A stretch of DNA of 64,000 nt from Kutzneria chonburiensis (GCF_028622115.1 NZ_CP097263.1:6944001-7008000), one strand, 5' to 3'; shown: positions 52,361 to 61,841, numbered from the stretch's first letter. Notes: generated by a model from the sequence alone, not told the origin. Program-made: numbers and translations.

Positions 52361-55027
52361 TCAGTTGTGGCGCTTCCACGGCGGAACGTAGTAGTTGCCG
52401 GGGTCGGCCGGCACGCGCGACTCGAAGAGCCGGTCGACCTTGCCGTCCTTGGACACATTGTCGCCGTACAGCAGACTGCGCGCGCTGTTGTCGTCGTGCC
52501 ATGGCGAGTCGTGCACCGGTTCGTAGTAGTAGGAGCCGTTGGCGATGCTGTCGCGGGCCTCGTTGTAGGCATCGAGCTGCACCGGAGCGTCGTGCCCCTT
52601 GGACCACTGCTGATAGCTCGCCACGGTGAGATTGTGTTGGGCCTCCAGCAGGTCGCTGCTCGGCGTGATGTCCTTGTACGGCTTGAGGATCTGATGGCCG
52701 CCACTGTCCAAAGTGAACAGATCTGTGGTGCCGCGGCCGGTGTTCGCGGGCAGCACGCCGGCCTCGCTCGCGGCGGACAGCAGGAAGTAGTCGCGCCGGG
52801 CGTCCTTGTCGATCTCGTGTTGGTTGAACAGGTCCTCGCGCTGCTTCGGCGTCTGGTCGGGATCCGGCGGCGGTGCGGTGAAGACCTTGTCGATCAACGG
52901 GTTGATGACCGCGCTGCCGACGGCGGTGAACGGCGACAGAGTGCCGCCGGAGGCGAGGTTCACGCCCTGGACCGCCCCGGTCACCACAACCTTGCTGGCC
53001 AGGTCCCACGCCCAGTCCCGACGTTTGGCGGCCTCGGCCGCCGCCACAGCCTGATCGTGTTTGGCGCCGGTCTGATCCAACGCGTACTGGTAGTCGGCGG
53101 TGGTCATGGCGCCGTCGATCCGGCCGGCGGCGTTGAGCGCGGAGTCCACGTCGACGCTGGTGCCGTGCTTCAGGGCGTCGACCACGAGGCCCTTGCCGTA
53201 GTCGATGGCCGCGGCATGGAAGCGGGTGGCGTCACGGTCGCCGGTGCCGGACACGAACTCCAAGTAGCGGGCGCGGTCCTCCGGAGAGAGCTGGACGCCA
53301 ACCCCGGAGTCGTTGCCGAAGACGTCATGCATGTGCGCTTCGGCGTCGGACGGGGTGCCGGTCGTGACGTTGCGGCCGAAGGTGTCCATCCAGTTGATAC
53401 CGGTGTCGACCACGGCATCCTTGACCCCCTGGGACATCCGGTGCAGGTAGTCGTCGCGGTCGGCGCCGACCTCCTTCATCACGGCAAGAGCGGCCTTGGC
53501 CTGGTCGATGGTGCCGCCACCGGTCTTGGGATCACGGTCGGTGCCACCGTGCACGACGTCGGCGGCGCCGTGGTCGTCCTGCCAGTTGAGGCCGAGCAGG
53601 GTCTGCCGGTCGTGGGTGTCGAGCAACAGCTGGGACGAAGCGGCGTCGTTGCGGCCGACGACGGAGAGCAGGTGGCTGGCGGCGGCGTCCGAGGTCTGGG
53701 CGCGTAGCGCGTCGTAGGCCTGCTGGCTGCTGGGGCCTCGGCTCAGCGCGTCGGAACCGTTGGCGGAGATGGCATTGAGGTCCTGCTTGACGCGGATGGC
53801 CTGCTCGCCGAGCTCCTTGGTGAACTCGGTGCCGCCGTGCACGGTCGACGCCTGCATGAGGTCGGAGAAGCCGTTGAACCGGCCGAGCCCGTCGACGGCC
53901 ATGTGCTGAGGATCGCCGAAGTCGTTGAGATCCTTGTTGGGCCACAACAGACCCGTGTCGGGATCACGCCAGCCGACCGGGGTCTTGGCCAGGTCCTGGA
54001 CCGCCTTGGGCATCTGACCGAGGCCGGTGTGTCCGCCCTTGTCCGGGTTGGACAGGTTCATGATGCCGTCGGCGATGGGGCTGACAACCTGCCGGCTCAG
54101 CCGCGCGGCGGCGTCGTCGTTGGTCTCCGTGGGCAGGCCGTCGGGGCCACGGCGGTGATCGGCCATGGACGGGGCGGCATCGCGTACGTACTGGGGAAGT
54201 TTGGCCAGGTTGTCGGCGCCGACCTCGTTGTACCAGGCGTCCAGGTACGCCCGTTCGGCGTCGGTCAGCCTGTAGCCGGCGGCCACCCGAGCGTTGAGCA
54301 ACGCGACGGTGCGCTCGCCCTGCTCGATGGCCTCGATGCCGTCCTTGCCCGCCGGCCGGCCGAGCGCGCCGTTGACCAGGCCGGCGTCGGCCTTGGCCTG
54401 GTCCACGCTCAGCGCCGCGCCGCCGGGCCCCTCCTGCGCCCCGTCGGGCGGGATGTATCCCATGTCGGCCAACGACTTCAGGTGCCCGGCCAGCCCCTGC
54501 TCGTAATCGTCGACCATGCCCTTCACCGCGCCGCCGTGCGCCTTCACCTGGGCGACGGCCTTGGCGACGTACTCGTCCATCAGCGACTGCCGGTCGGACG
54601 GATCCATGGCCTGGTGGTACTGGCGCACGATGGACCGGTACTCCGATTCGATGCCGCCGATCTCGCCTTCCAACGCCGTGACCTCGGACTTCGCCGAGTT
54701 GGTCTTGGTCTCCAGATCGCCGGAGATGGCCCCGAGCAATTTGGCGATGTTGGACAGTTTCTCGCCGTTGTTGCCCAGCTCGGCCCGGGTCTGCGCGACG
54801 TTGGCGGTCATGTCGTAGGCCGGCGCGCCGTTGACCGTGTAGTGCTCGGCCTTCAGCCGGGACGCCTGGCCGGCCAGCTCACCGGCCTCGGCGGCGTCCC
54901 CTGACGCGCCGGCGAACGCCTGGGCCAGCTGGTTGATCTCGGCCGGGTCCCCCGCCGTCAACTTGTCTCGGAGGCCCCAGGGATCCACTCCGGCCCGCTG
55001 CGCGAGATCCTGGTAGCTGAAGGACAT
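52361..55027 (-). CDS. Large type VII secretion-type substrate (888 residues)
   Basis: A large soluble protein with no classical signal. Its N-terminal 240 residues are helical and clearly homologous to those of the protein at 59071-61407: both begin with a DLAQ/ELAQ helix ending in DPW, have the HYxVNG motif, and share the stretch VKAHGG-V followed by LADMGYIPP or LADLGYVPP. The C-terminal two thirds have no recognised domain (possibly TPR-region/DUF6571-like). Small WXG100/PPE/EspC-like genes lie upstream on the same strand, which supports type VII export. A lipoprotein gene follows by 19 bases. Confidence 0.78.
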   Translation of the reverse strand: MSFSYQDLAQRAGVDPWGLRDKLTAGDPAEINQLAQAFAGASGDAAEAGELAGQASRLKAEHYTVNGAPAYDMTANVAQTRAELGNNGEKLSNIAKLLGAISGDLETKTNSAKSEVTALEGEIGGIESEYRSIVRQYHQAMDPSDRQSLMDEYVAKAVAQVKAHGGAVKGMVDDYEQGLAGHLKSLADMGYIPPDGAQEGPGGAALSVDQAKADAGLVNGALGRPAGKDGIEAIEQGERTVALLNARVAAGYRLTDAERAYLDAWYNEVGADNLAKLPQYVRDAAPSMADHRRGPDGLPTETNDDAAARLSRQVVSPIADGIMNLSNPDKGGHTGLGQMPKAVQDLAKTPVGWRDPDTGLLWPNKDLNDFGDPQHMAVDGLGRFNGFSDLMQASTVHGGTEFTKELGEQAIRVKQDLNAISANGSDALSRGPSSQQAYDALRAQTSDAAASHLLSVVGRNDAASSQLLLDTHDRQTLLGLNWQDDHGAADVVHGGTDRDPKTGGGTIDQAKAALAVMKEVGADRDDYLHRMSQGVKDAVVDTGINWMDTFGRNVTTGTPSDAEAHMHDVFGNDSGVGVQLSPEDRARYLEFVSGTGDRDATRFHAAAIDYGKGLVVDALKHGTSVDVDSALNAAGRIDGAMTTADYQYALDQTGAKHDQAVAAAEAAKRRDWAWDLASKVVVTGAVQGVNLASGGTLSPFTAVGSAVINPLIDKVFTAPPPDPDQTPKQREDLFNQHEIDKDARRDYFLLSAASEAGVLPANTGRGTTDLFTLDSGGHQILKPYKDITPSSDLLEAQHNLTVASYQQWSKGHDAPVQLDAYNEARDSIANGSYYYEPVHDSPWHDDNSARSLLYGDNVSKDGKVDRLFESRVPADPGNYYVPPWKRHN

Positions 55028-55032
55028 TCTCG

Positions 55033-55368
55033 TCAGCCCATCCCGTCGGCAACGCTGCGGACCACGGCCTCGTTGGCCACCGTGGTGGTCGTCGTGGTCA
55101 GTTCGTCGCCCAGCTGCGCGGTTTTGTCGGCTCGCTGCCCCTGGTCGTCACGGTCACGGGCGGCGGAGGTCGCGCCCTGGATGTGGTGCTCGTGGGCCGT
55201 GCCCAGCGCGGCCGCGAACGACCCGGCCGTGGCGACGTCGCCGAACGGGTGCGCGGTGACCGACTCGCCGCCGAGCTTGCGGGCCACGCCGTCGGCGGCG
55301 GCGCTGGACTTCCGGTCCCGGTCGGCCCCGTCCCGCAGGCCGTCGGAGTCGTACCTCAGGTCGGACAT
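55033..55368 (-). CDS. EspC-like type VII substrate, copy 2
   Basis: A 111-residue helical protein of the ESX-substrate size class (EspC/DUF2580-like). It starts MSDLRYDSDGLRDGADRDRK and is a close paralogue, same length, of the next gene upstream. Residues HPFGDV, GSFA and AHxHHI are shared. Such proteins form antiparallel helical hairpins that pair with a partner for export. It lies five bases before the 888-residue gene's start, consistent with one operon. Confidence 0.8.
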   Translation of the reverse strand: MSDLRYDSDGLRDGADRDRKSSAAADGVARKLGGESVTAHPFGDVATAGSFAAALGTAHEHHIQGATSAARDRDDQGQRADKTAQLGDELTTTTTTVANEAVVRSVADGMG

Positions 55369-55400
55369 GGGAATCCTTGCTTCCTCGGCCGGGAAAGCGG

Positions 55401-55736
55401 TCAGGACATGCCGTCGGCGACACGGCGCACGGCGGCCTGGTCGGCAACTGTGGTGGTGGCGGAGGTCAGCTCGTCGCCGAGGGCGGCGGTCTTGTCGGCG
55501 CGGCCGCCCTCGATGTCGCGCTGAGTGGAAGCGTTGGTGGCCCCGGTGATGTGGTGCTGGTGGGCTTCACCGACAGCACCGGCGAAGGAACCGGCGTTGT
55601 TGACGTCGCCGAAGGGATGCGCGTCGACGGAGACGCCGCTCAGGGTGCGGGCCGCGCCGGCGGCGGCCTCCCCGGACTGGCGGTTCTTCGAAGCGCCGTC
55701 CCGGAGGCCGCCGGAGTCGTACTTCAGGTCGGACAT
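55401..55736 (-). CDS. EspC-like type VII substrate, copy 1
   Basis: A 111-residue paralogue of the following gene (MSDLKYDSGGLRDGASKNRQ start; shared HPFGDV, GSFAGAVG, HHITGAT, ADKTA-LGDELT and ending VADGMS versus VADGMG). The ATG overlaps the end of the PPE-like gene's downstream frame as ATGA. A recent tandem duplication is evident. It likely forms a hetero- or homodimer with its copy or with the PPE-like protein. Confidence 0.82.
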   Translation of the reverse strand: MSDLKYDSGGLRDGASKNRQSGEAAAGAARTLSGVSVDAHPFGDVNNAGSFAGAVGEAHQHHITGATNASTQRDIEGGRADKTAALGDELTSATTTVADQAAVRRVADGMS

Positions 55737-57156
55737 CAGCGGTCCTCCCCCAGGACGCCGCGGGCGGCACGCTGGCCGCTGGACCACACGTCGTCCTCGA
55801 CCAGCCAGTCGGGGTTCTCGCGGACCTTGGTCTTGTCCTTCTCGCCCTTGCCGGCCTGCATGCCGGGCACGTACCCGCGCTGGCCGGAGCCCTCGGATTC
55901 CGCGGCGCCGGCCGCGGCGGCACGGGCGCGAGCCCTGGCCGCGGCACCGGCACGACCGGTCCACGTGGACTCGGGTTCGGTCAACCCGCCACGACGAGCA
56001 CGGGATCCGGAGCTGCCGACACCGCCGCCGACACCGGCCTGCATCGGTGGCACGTAAGGACGTCCCCCTGCTGCGCCTCCTGCATGGCCAGCGCGTTGGC
56101 GGCGTAGGCCTTGGCCGCCATGGAATTGCTCGCGGTCTGGGCCAGCTGTGAGTACGCCGGGTTGGCCGGGTTCAGACTCGGCGGCACCGCGCCGCCGAAC
56201 AGCGGCTTGCCGCCCAGGGAGAACACCGGGTCCACGCCGACGCTGCCGCCGCCACCGCCCAAAGTCATCGAGCCGGGCGTGCCGCCGGACAGACCCTCAA
56301 GGCGGGACGAGTACTGCGTCACGTCGCCGAAAGGCTTGCCGGTGACCGGATCCACCCAACGCCCGCTGGTCGGGTCGTACTCCTGGCCGCTGCTCGGGTC
56401 GATCAGGTAGCCGGTCCGCGGATCCTTCACCCAGCCGGTGAAGTCCTTGCCGTCGGAGCCGACCACCGACGAGTGCGGGTAGTCCTGGTTGCCCGGCGGC
56501 ACCGGCGGATTCTGCTGGTTCTCGTCGGTGAGGATCGGGCGCTGCTGCGTCTCGGTCGACGACGTCTGCTGCGTGGACGTCGTCGTGCCGGCGGTCCGAC
56601 CGTTGGAGCCCGAACCGTCCGAAGTGGACGTCGTCGTGGGCGTGGTGGATCCGGTGCCGCCGTTGGTGACGGGCGCGGGCGCCACGGTGCCCGGGTTGAA
56701 CGCGGTGTAGGCGGCGGACCACTTGTCGATCTGCGGATTGAGCACGGCCGCGCCCTCTGCCTCGGCCGCCTTCATGCCGTTGACCTTGCCCATGGACAAC
56801 GCGTCGTCGGGGCCGACGATCTTGTCGATCTTCTGCGAGACCGTGGCGTACTGCTCGTGGGCCTCCATCTGGGCGCTGCTGCCCACGGCGCCGGCGTTGG
56901 CCAGCCCGGTGCCGACGGTGTTGGCCTGGTTGGAAACCTGGGTCATCCAGTTCGCGACCGGCGTGGCCCGGGCACCGAAGTTCTGGTACGGCGTGCCCTG
57001 CTGCGCGGTCACCATGTCGGAGGTGCCCTTGAGCTGGTCGGCGGCGCTCTGGCAGGCGGCGGCGAAGTTGCGCCACGTGTCGGCGACCTGCTTGAGGCTG
57101 TAGGGCTGGCCGCTCTGGATGATGTTGTAGGCGTCGTAGAAGTCGTAGTCGGCCAT
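55736..57156 (-). CDS. PPE-like type VII substrate, frame interrupted
   Basis: The N-terminal 150 residues (MADYDFYDAYNIIQSGQPYS start, VADTWRNFAAACQSAADQL) are a helical PPE-like domain. A Thr/Ser-rich linker and a Gly/Pro-rich region with YLIDPSSGQEYDP-type repeats follow. The frame then breaks: an extra G in the G5 run (C5 at 56064-56068 on the plus strand) would give QQGGRPYVPPMQAGVGG and continue into the downstream frame, which ends WLVEDDVWSSG-RAARGVLGED, the ending typical of this family. Without correction, the protein stops at 55981 with a Cys-containing junk tail. Sequence error or a real mutation. Confidence 0.78.
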
Positions 57157-57506
57157 CAGCGCGGTCCGTTCGGGGCGCCGCTGTTGGCGGCGTGGGTGGT
57201 GTCGGCGTTGGCCTTGATCGCCATCTCCCGCGCGGCGAGGGTGCGCGCGGCCAGGTCTTCCATGTCCAGGCCGACCTTGGACAGCTCGGTCCGCAGCGAC
57301 GCGAGGACGTGCGAGAGCCGCGTCTGTGCGCTCGCGCCGCCCTCGATCTGGCCGAAGGCACCGGGCGGTGCCAGCGCGTTCTGCAGCTGCTCGAACAGCT
57401 TGCTGCCCTCGTTCTGCTGCTTCAGGCGACTGGCCGCGTCGTTGAGCAGGTCAGGGTCGAGCACGACCTTCTTGTCGTCGGACCACCCGTACAGCTCGTT
57501 GCCCAT
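57156..57506 (-). CDS. Small helical type VII-associated protein
   Basis: A 116-residue protein, helical (VVLDPDLLNDAASRLKQQNEGSKLFEQL, then LSHVLASLRTELSKVGLDMEDLA). Its last helix resembles EspC/WXG partners. It is not a named family to me. Its stop overlaps the PPE-like gene's ATG, and the WXG100-like gene lies about 70 bases upstream, so it is an operon member, probably a partner of the PPE-like protein. Confidence 0.8.
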   Translation of the reverse strand: MGNELYGWSDDKKVVLDPDLLNDAASRLKQQNEGSKLFEQLQNALAPPGAFGQIEGGASAQTRLSHVLASLRTELSKVGLDMEDLAARTLAAREMAIKANADTTHAANSGAPNGPR

Positions 57507-57577
57507 GGATGCCTACCCCTCCCCGCGGGACGCCGACCAGACACCGGCGCCCCAGTGCCCGCGTCGGAACGTCCCGG

Positions 57578-57874
57578 TCAGCCTCGAATGACGTTGCTCA
57601 TGTTCCGGTTGGTCTCGGTGGCGATGTCGCCGACCTTGCCCACCGCCAGCTGCTGCGAGTTGAGCTGCGCCGTGTACTGCTCGGTTTTGCGGTGGTACTC
57701 GTTGGTGCGGTCCTGCAGCGAGGAGCCGGTCAGCGCGTCGAGCGCCTCGGACACCGTGCTGGACAGCTTGCCGCGCACGCCCTCCCAGACACCGTCCCAG
57801 TCGGACTGGTGGCCCCGGGTCGCCGCGGCGACCTGGGCGATCTGCTCGGTGTTGAACTCGATGTAGTCGGTCAT
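57578..57874 (-). CDS. WXG100-like (ESAT-6 family) protein
   Basis: A 98-residue protein with the family size and helix-turn-helix hairpin. The turn carries SDWDGVWEG, a variant of the central WXG motif, and the second helix has the Y-rich export-type stretch DRTNEYHRKTEQYTAQL. Such proteins dimerise and are exported by type VII systems. It is 13 bases downstream of the next small gene. No EccC ATPase or other ESX core gene is in the window. Confidence 0.85.
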   Translation of the reverse strand: MTDYIEFNTEQIAQVAAATRGHQSDWDGVWEGVRGKLSSTVSEALDALTGSSLQDRTNEYHRKTEQYTAQLNSQQLAVGKVGDIATETNRNMSNVIRG

Positions 57875-57887
57875 GTCCGAATCCCCC

Positions 57888-58220
57888 TCACATTCCCTGC
57901 GCGACGCTGGTGCTCAGGCCGCCGGGCGAGCCCTGCTTGGCCGCCTGGGTGGCCTGGTCCGATCCGGACAGCGCGGTCTCGCGCAGCCGGCCGAGATCGG
58001 TCTTGAGCTGGCCCAGCACCTCGGCCAGCGCACGGCCGCCGCCGCCGAGCTGGTCGAACGTGGACGCGGTGACCTGGCCCGCCGGCGCCTTCATCGCGGC
58101 CTGGCTCAGGCCGGCCTGGTCGAGAATCTTCTTCGTGATGCCCTCCATTTCGGACACCGCGTTGTTCACGACGTTCTCGGCCGCCTGCACGGTGGCCAGA
58201 TCGATCTTCGGACCGCTCAC
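57888..58220 (-). CDS. First gene of the type VII substrate operon, YbaB/WXG-like helical protein
   Basis: A 110-residue helical protein (start VSGPKIDLATVQAAENVVNNAV). The sequence FDQLGGGGRALAEVLGQL between long helices suits the size class of WXG100/ESX partner proteins, although the WXG motif is absent. GTG with GGGAGGG five bases upstream was chosen over open sequence further up. It opens the minus-strand operon that runs to at least 51268. Confidence 0.75.
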   Translation of the reverse strand: MSGPKIDLATVQAAENVVNNAVSEMEGITKKILDQAGLSQAAMKAPAGQVTASTFDQLGGGGRALAEVLGQLKTDLGRLRETALSGSDQATQAAKQGSPGGLSTSVAQGM

Positions 58221-58341
58221 GGAGACCCTCCCTGTACTGGTCTGACGTCGGTGAGACCGCCCCACTCCCCATTCATGACGGCAGTCGGTCAGACGAACCG
58301 AGCGCCGGGTGCGGTTCCCCTTGCCCGTGAAGTCACTGTAG

Positions 58342-58403
58342 AACGACTCGGCGAACGGCGGAGTCGTTTTCGTCAACTCAGGGGAGTGAACACTACTCTG
58401 AGT
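58342..58403. promoter_or_regulatory. Two small palindromes upstream of the type VII operon
   Basis: AACGACTC/GAGTCGTT (58342-58349, 58361-58368) and ACTCAG/CTGAGT (58376-58381, 58398-58403) lie 120-180 bases before the operon's first start. They could be regulator sites. A -35-like TTGACG on the minus strand lies between them, but no well-spaced -10 was found. Confidence 0.35.
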
Positions 58404-58416
58404 AGCCCTCAGAAGA

Positions 58417-58971
58417 TCAATTATGGGTGATGGCGCCACACGAATCGATGAACAGACGATTGGCCGTGCGCAGCCGCTCGAAGGCCGGCACCAGCCCGGC
58501 AGCGTCCTTGGCCTTGGCCACCTCGCCCACCGCGGTCATCGCGGCCATCAACTCGTCGATGTCGTGGTAGACCGGGTGCGCGGTCGGCACGCCGGCCTGT
58601 TCGAGGGCGGCGCGCTGGCCCGACGAACTGGCGATGTTGTCGGGAATCGCGGCCTGCATGTCCTGCCAGCCCGCCTCGCTGACCGTGCGACCCTTTTTCA
58701 CCTGGTCGTAGTATCCGGTCAGGCCGTTGACCAGGCCGTTGCTGTAGATGTTCGCGGTACAGATGCTGTTGGGGAACGGGCCGACGCCGGGCGGCAGGGC
58801 CAGGTTCCGGCTGGTCGTCGTGGTCGTGGCCGTGGTGGTGGTCGGCGCGGCCGAGGTCGTGGTCGACGTGCTGGTGGGGCCGGCCGTGCCGGGATCGCCG
58901 GTGCAGGCGGCGAGCAGGCCGCCGAGGACGAGTGCGGTGCCGACCACTGCCAGCTGCGCCGTCTTGACCAT
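58417..58971 (-). CDS. Lipoprotein with Thr-rich linker
   Basis: A 184-residue predicted lipoprotein. Signal MVKTAQLAVVGTALVLGGLLAAC ends with lipobox LAAC. A Thr/Ser-rich spacer (about residues 30-55) follows, then a helical domain with one Cys in SICTAN and one near the end in IDSCGA, possibly disulfide-bonded. Function unknown. It is divergent from the large type VII-type gene 100 bases away, so it may share its control region and belong to the same lipoprotein-plus-substrate theme. Confidence 0.82.
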   Translation of the reverse strand: MVKTAQLAVVGTALVLGGLLAACTGDPGTAGPTSTSTTTSAAPTTTTATTTTTSRNLALPPGVGPFPNSICTANIYSNGLVNGLTGYYDQVKKGRTVSEAGWQDMQAAIPDNIASSSGQRAALEQAGVPTAHPVYHDIDELMAAMTAVGEVAKAKDAAGLVPAFERLRTANRLFIDSCGAITHN

Positions 58972-59070
58972 GAGGCCAGTGTGCCAGTGGGTGACGGTTG
59001 CGCCGATCGGCGGCCGGGTGACTCTTCCTCCCCTATCCTCGGACCAGCTTCGGGACGAGAGGCCGCGACC

Positions 59071-61407
59071 ATGAGCCTGATTTCCAATGACGAACTCGCC
59101 CAGAAGGCCGGATTCGACCCGTGGAAAGAGCAGGCGCAGCTGGCCAAGGGCGATCCCGCTCAGGTAGAGGGGCTGGCGGCGGCGTTCTACAAGGCCGGCG
59201 GGGACATGACCACGTCGAACTCGTACCAGCAGAAGGCGCAGCACTACGTCGGCGAGGGATACCAGGTCAACGGGGCCTCGCCGGTGGATTTCGACGCACA
59301 GGCGGCCGGTACGAAGACCAGCCCGGAGCACCTTCAGCAGATCGGGAAGACGCTGGACAGCGTGGCCGGCGACCTGGACGGGGCCATCAGCAAGGCGACG
59401 TCCGAGGTCAACGGCCTGAACGGCGAGCTGGCGTCGATCGAGCAGCAGTGGGTCGGTTTCATGCAGCAGACCGGCCATCATCTGCCGCCGGAAGATCGCG
59501 AGGCGGCACGGAACGATTTCATCAATCAGGCCGTCGCCGCCGTGAAGGCGCATGGCGGCACCGTGCACGCCGTGCTCACCGGATACGAGGAAACGCTTTT
59601 CGGCGCGCAGAAGACGATGGCCGATCTTGGTTATGTGCCACCCAGCCAGCTCGAGGATCTCGGCGCCGACGCCGACGCTTACGTGAAGAATCTTCAGACG
59701 TTGGCCAAGAAGTACGCCGACGAGCTCAAGAACAACCACTCGCTCGACGAGAACTGGGCCAAGGACGCGCACAAGGTTGCCGGCGAGATCGCGCCGTACC
59801 TGGACGATCCCTATTTCTCGTCGGCTTTCTACGGTGAACTCGGGCCGCAACTGAGCCAGATCCTGCCAAACATGCTCTATGCCAGCGGCAGCCACACCGC
59901 CGCCGAAGATCTCAAAACCTTCAGCCACGCCTTCGGCACCGCAGTCTCCAATGCCAATGACGATCCCGGCATGAAAGCCGTCGCCGACCAGTTCCTCGTG
60001 CCGCCGCGCGAAGCCGCCACGTCCTGGAGCAGGGCCGCGATGGCCTCCAACGGCCACTTCCCGCCCGACTGGCTCGCCCAGGCCGCGCGGGCCAACGCCC
60101 TCGACGAGTTCGCCCACCATGGCGCCGAGGGCTTCGGGGGCATGGGCTTCCGCGGCGGTCCCGCCGGCTCTTTCCCTTACGACGTAGGCGTTCCCGACGA
60201 CGTCGTGGCCGCGTGGACCCAGGACCTGGGCGGCAACCCCGTCGCCGCCCGCGAAGCCTTGGCCACCATGGGCCAGCCCGGCACCGACGTGCACATCCAC
60301 GGCGATCCCACCGCCGCGTACCAGGACAACATCCACAAGCTCGTCCAGTACGGCAAGGACGACAGCACCGGCTCCATCGCCCACGGCTACGGCGCCGCCT
60401 TCGAGGCCGCGGCCGGCGCCGACAACGAGACCGACGGCAGCCACAGCCCCGAGGCCGTGACCTTCGCCAAGGCCCTGTTCAACGACATGGCCCACGACAG
60501 CAAGGACGTGCCGCCGATCGCCGCCCAGAACTTCGCCAAGATCGGCGGCTCCTACGTCCAGGAGATGGCCGCCGGCCGTCACTCCGAAGGCGATCAGGTC
60601 ACCGATGTCGGTCAGTACGACCGCCTCGCCGGCGACAACGCGGCCTTCGACGTCCCGCCGGACGTCGCTCAGAGCTTCATGAAGACCTTCGCCGGCAACG
60701 AAGAAGCGACAAAAATCTTCGACTCGGCGGCTGGAGAGGCCGCGCACCACGCGATGCTGGCCGGCGCCCAGCTCGACGGAGACCTGCTCAAGCAGGGGAA
60801 ATCGGCGATCGGGCTCAACCACGCGGCAGAGGCGTATGGATCGGTGTCCGGTTCGGAGAACAGCGCAGCGGTGGCAGTCGTCGGCAAGCAAGTCGAAGAT
60901 GACGAGCACGCAAAGGAGATCATGAAGGGCATCCTGTCGGCCGGTGTCGACATGATCCCGGCCGGCAAGCTCGCCGAGGCGGCGGGCGGAGCGTTCCTCA
61001 AGGTCTCGGACTCGGTGTGGGACGCCATGAAGCACACCACGAACATGGGCCTGGAGCACGTCTACGGCGCTCCATCGGGTTCCGAGCAACAACTTCATGA
61101 GTTGAAGGACCAGGGTCACCAGGTCGCCATGGTCAGCGACTACGAGCGCACCGCCGTGCTGCAAGAGGCCGGCTATCCCGGCACCGACAAGATCCCGCCC
61201 GAACTGTTGGACGGCAAGGGGCACATGCTCAACGTCGCCCAGGTCATGAGCGACGAAAGCTTGAAGAAGGCGTACTACGACTACATGAACGGCGCGGCCC
61301 ACCATGGACAGGGCACGCTCGGCGAAGGGGCATCGGTCTACGACATGACCGCGAACGCGGCCAACAGCTACGTCGGCGGCTACCAGAAGGCGGATAAGTC
61401 TGAATGA
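59071..61407 (+). CDS. Large type VII secretion-type substrate (778 residues)
   Basis: A soluble 778-residue protein, homologous over its first 230 residues to the 888-residue protein on the other strand (same HYVGEGYQVNG/HYTVNG, VKAHGGTV and LADLGYVPP landmarks). The C-terminal half differs, as expected for variable effector tips. No enzymatic motif is recognised there. ATG chosen where homology begins; the long frame upstream is on the back of the lipoprotein gene. Its stop overlaps the next lipoprotein gene as ATGA. A secreted toxin-like or scaffold role is inferred. Confidence 0.78.
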   Translation: MSLISNDELAQKAGFDPWKEQAQLAKGDPAQVEGLAAAFYKAGGDMTTSNSYQQKAQHYVGEGYQVNGASPVDFDAQAAGTKTSPEHLQQIGKTLDSVAGDLDGAISKATSEVNGLNGELASIEQQWVGFMQQTGHHLPPEDREAARNDFINQAVAAVKAHGGTVHAVLTGYEETLFGAQKTMADLGYVPPSQLEDLGADADAYVKNLQTLAKKYADELKNNHSLDENWAKDAHKVAGEIAPYLDDPYFSSAFYGELGPQLSQILPNMLYASGSHTAAEDLKTFSHAFGTAVSNANDDPGMKAVADQFLVPPREAATSWSRAAMASNGHFPPDWLAQAARANALDEFAHHGAEGFGGMGFRGGPAGSFPYDVGVPDDVVAAWTQDLGGNPVAAREALATMGQPGTDVHIHGDPTAAYQDNIHKLVQYGKDDSTGSIAHGYGAAFEAAAGADNETDGSHSPEAVTFAKALFNDMAHDSKDVPPIAAQNFAKIGGSYVQEMAAGRHSEGDQVTDVGQYDRLAGDNAAFDVPPDVAQSFMKTFAGNEEATKIFDSAAGEAAHHAMLAGAQLDGDLLKQGKSAIGLNHAAEAYGSVSGSENSAAVAVVGKQVEDDEHAKEIMKGILSAGVDMIPAGKLAEAAGGAFLKVSDSVWDAMKHTTNMGLEHVYGAPSGSEQQLHELKDQGHQVAMVSDYERTAVLQEAGYPGTDKIPPELLDGKGHMLNVAQVMSDESLKKAYYDYMNGAAHHGQGTLGEGASVYDMTANAANSYVGGYQKADKSE

Positions 61408-61841
61408 CTTGGAGCACGAGGGCAATCGCGGCCACGCTGACCGTCGTATGCACCGCCTGCAACGCGCAGTCCACGCCGCGCGATGACACGACGACCGTGC
61501 GATCGGGCATCGAGGCGTTCGGCCGGGCGCTGGTGCAGATGGGCTATCTGGCGTTCTCGCCGGACGTCTATATCGGACAGTGCAAGGACACCCATTGGGC
61601 GGCGGTGAGGTGGTCGGCACCGGTGATCGCACAGCTGGCGAAGGAGAACCAGTCCAGCGCTGAAGAGAACGTGCTGTCCAGGGCCGATCAGACGATCAAG
61701 CTCGACGAGATCCGTTTCATCCAACGGGCGAACGACGAAGATCCGGCCCAGATGGCACAGACCAACGACCACGCGACGGTGCTGACCGTCACTGTGCCCA
61801 GGGCGGAGTACGTACGAGTGGGCGGATACGCCTCATGCTGA
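61404..61841 (+). CDS. Small lipoprotein, tandem copy 1
   Basis: A 145-residue lipoprotein (signal ending VCTAC, mature part starting NAQSTPRDD). The mature domain begins DDTTTVRSGIEAFGRALVQMG and ends VPRAEYVRVGGYASC, sharing the order of landmarks with the next gene. The start overlaps the stop of the 778-residue gene (ATGA), so the lipoprotein is co-translated with it. By analogy with type VII toxins whose lipoprotein partners give immunity, it may protect against the preceding protein; this is inference. Confidence 0.83.
   Translation: MTWSTRAIAATLTVVCTACNAQSTPRDDTTTVRSGIEAFGRALVQMGYLAFSPDVYIGQCKDTHWAAVRWSAPVIAQLAKENQSSAEENVLSRADQTIKLDEIRFIQRANDEDPAQMAQTNDHATVLTVTVPRAEYVRVGGYASC

Noticed and set aside
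58417-61632. 1071-residue minus-strand frame across the 778-residue gene
   Set aside because: Only its last 184 residues, from the lipoprotein signal onward, look like protein; the rest is the shadow of the plus-strand gene.
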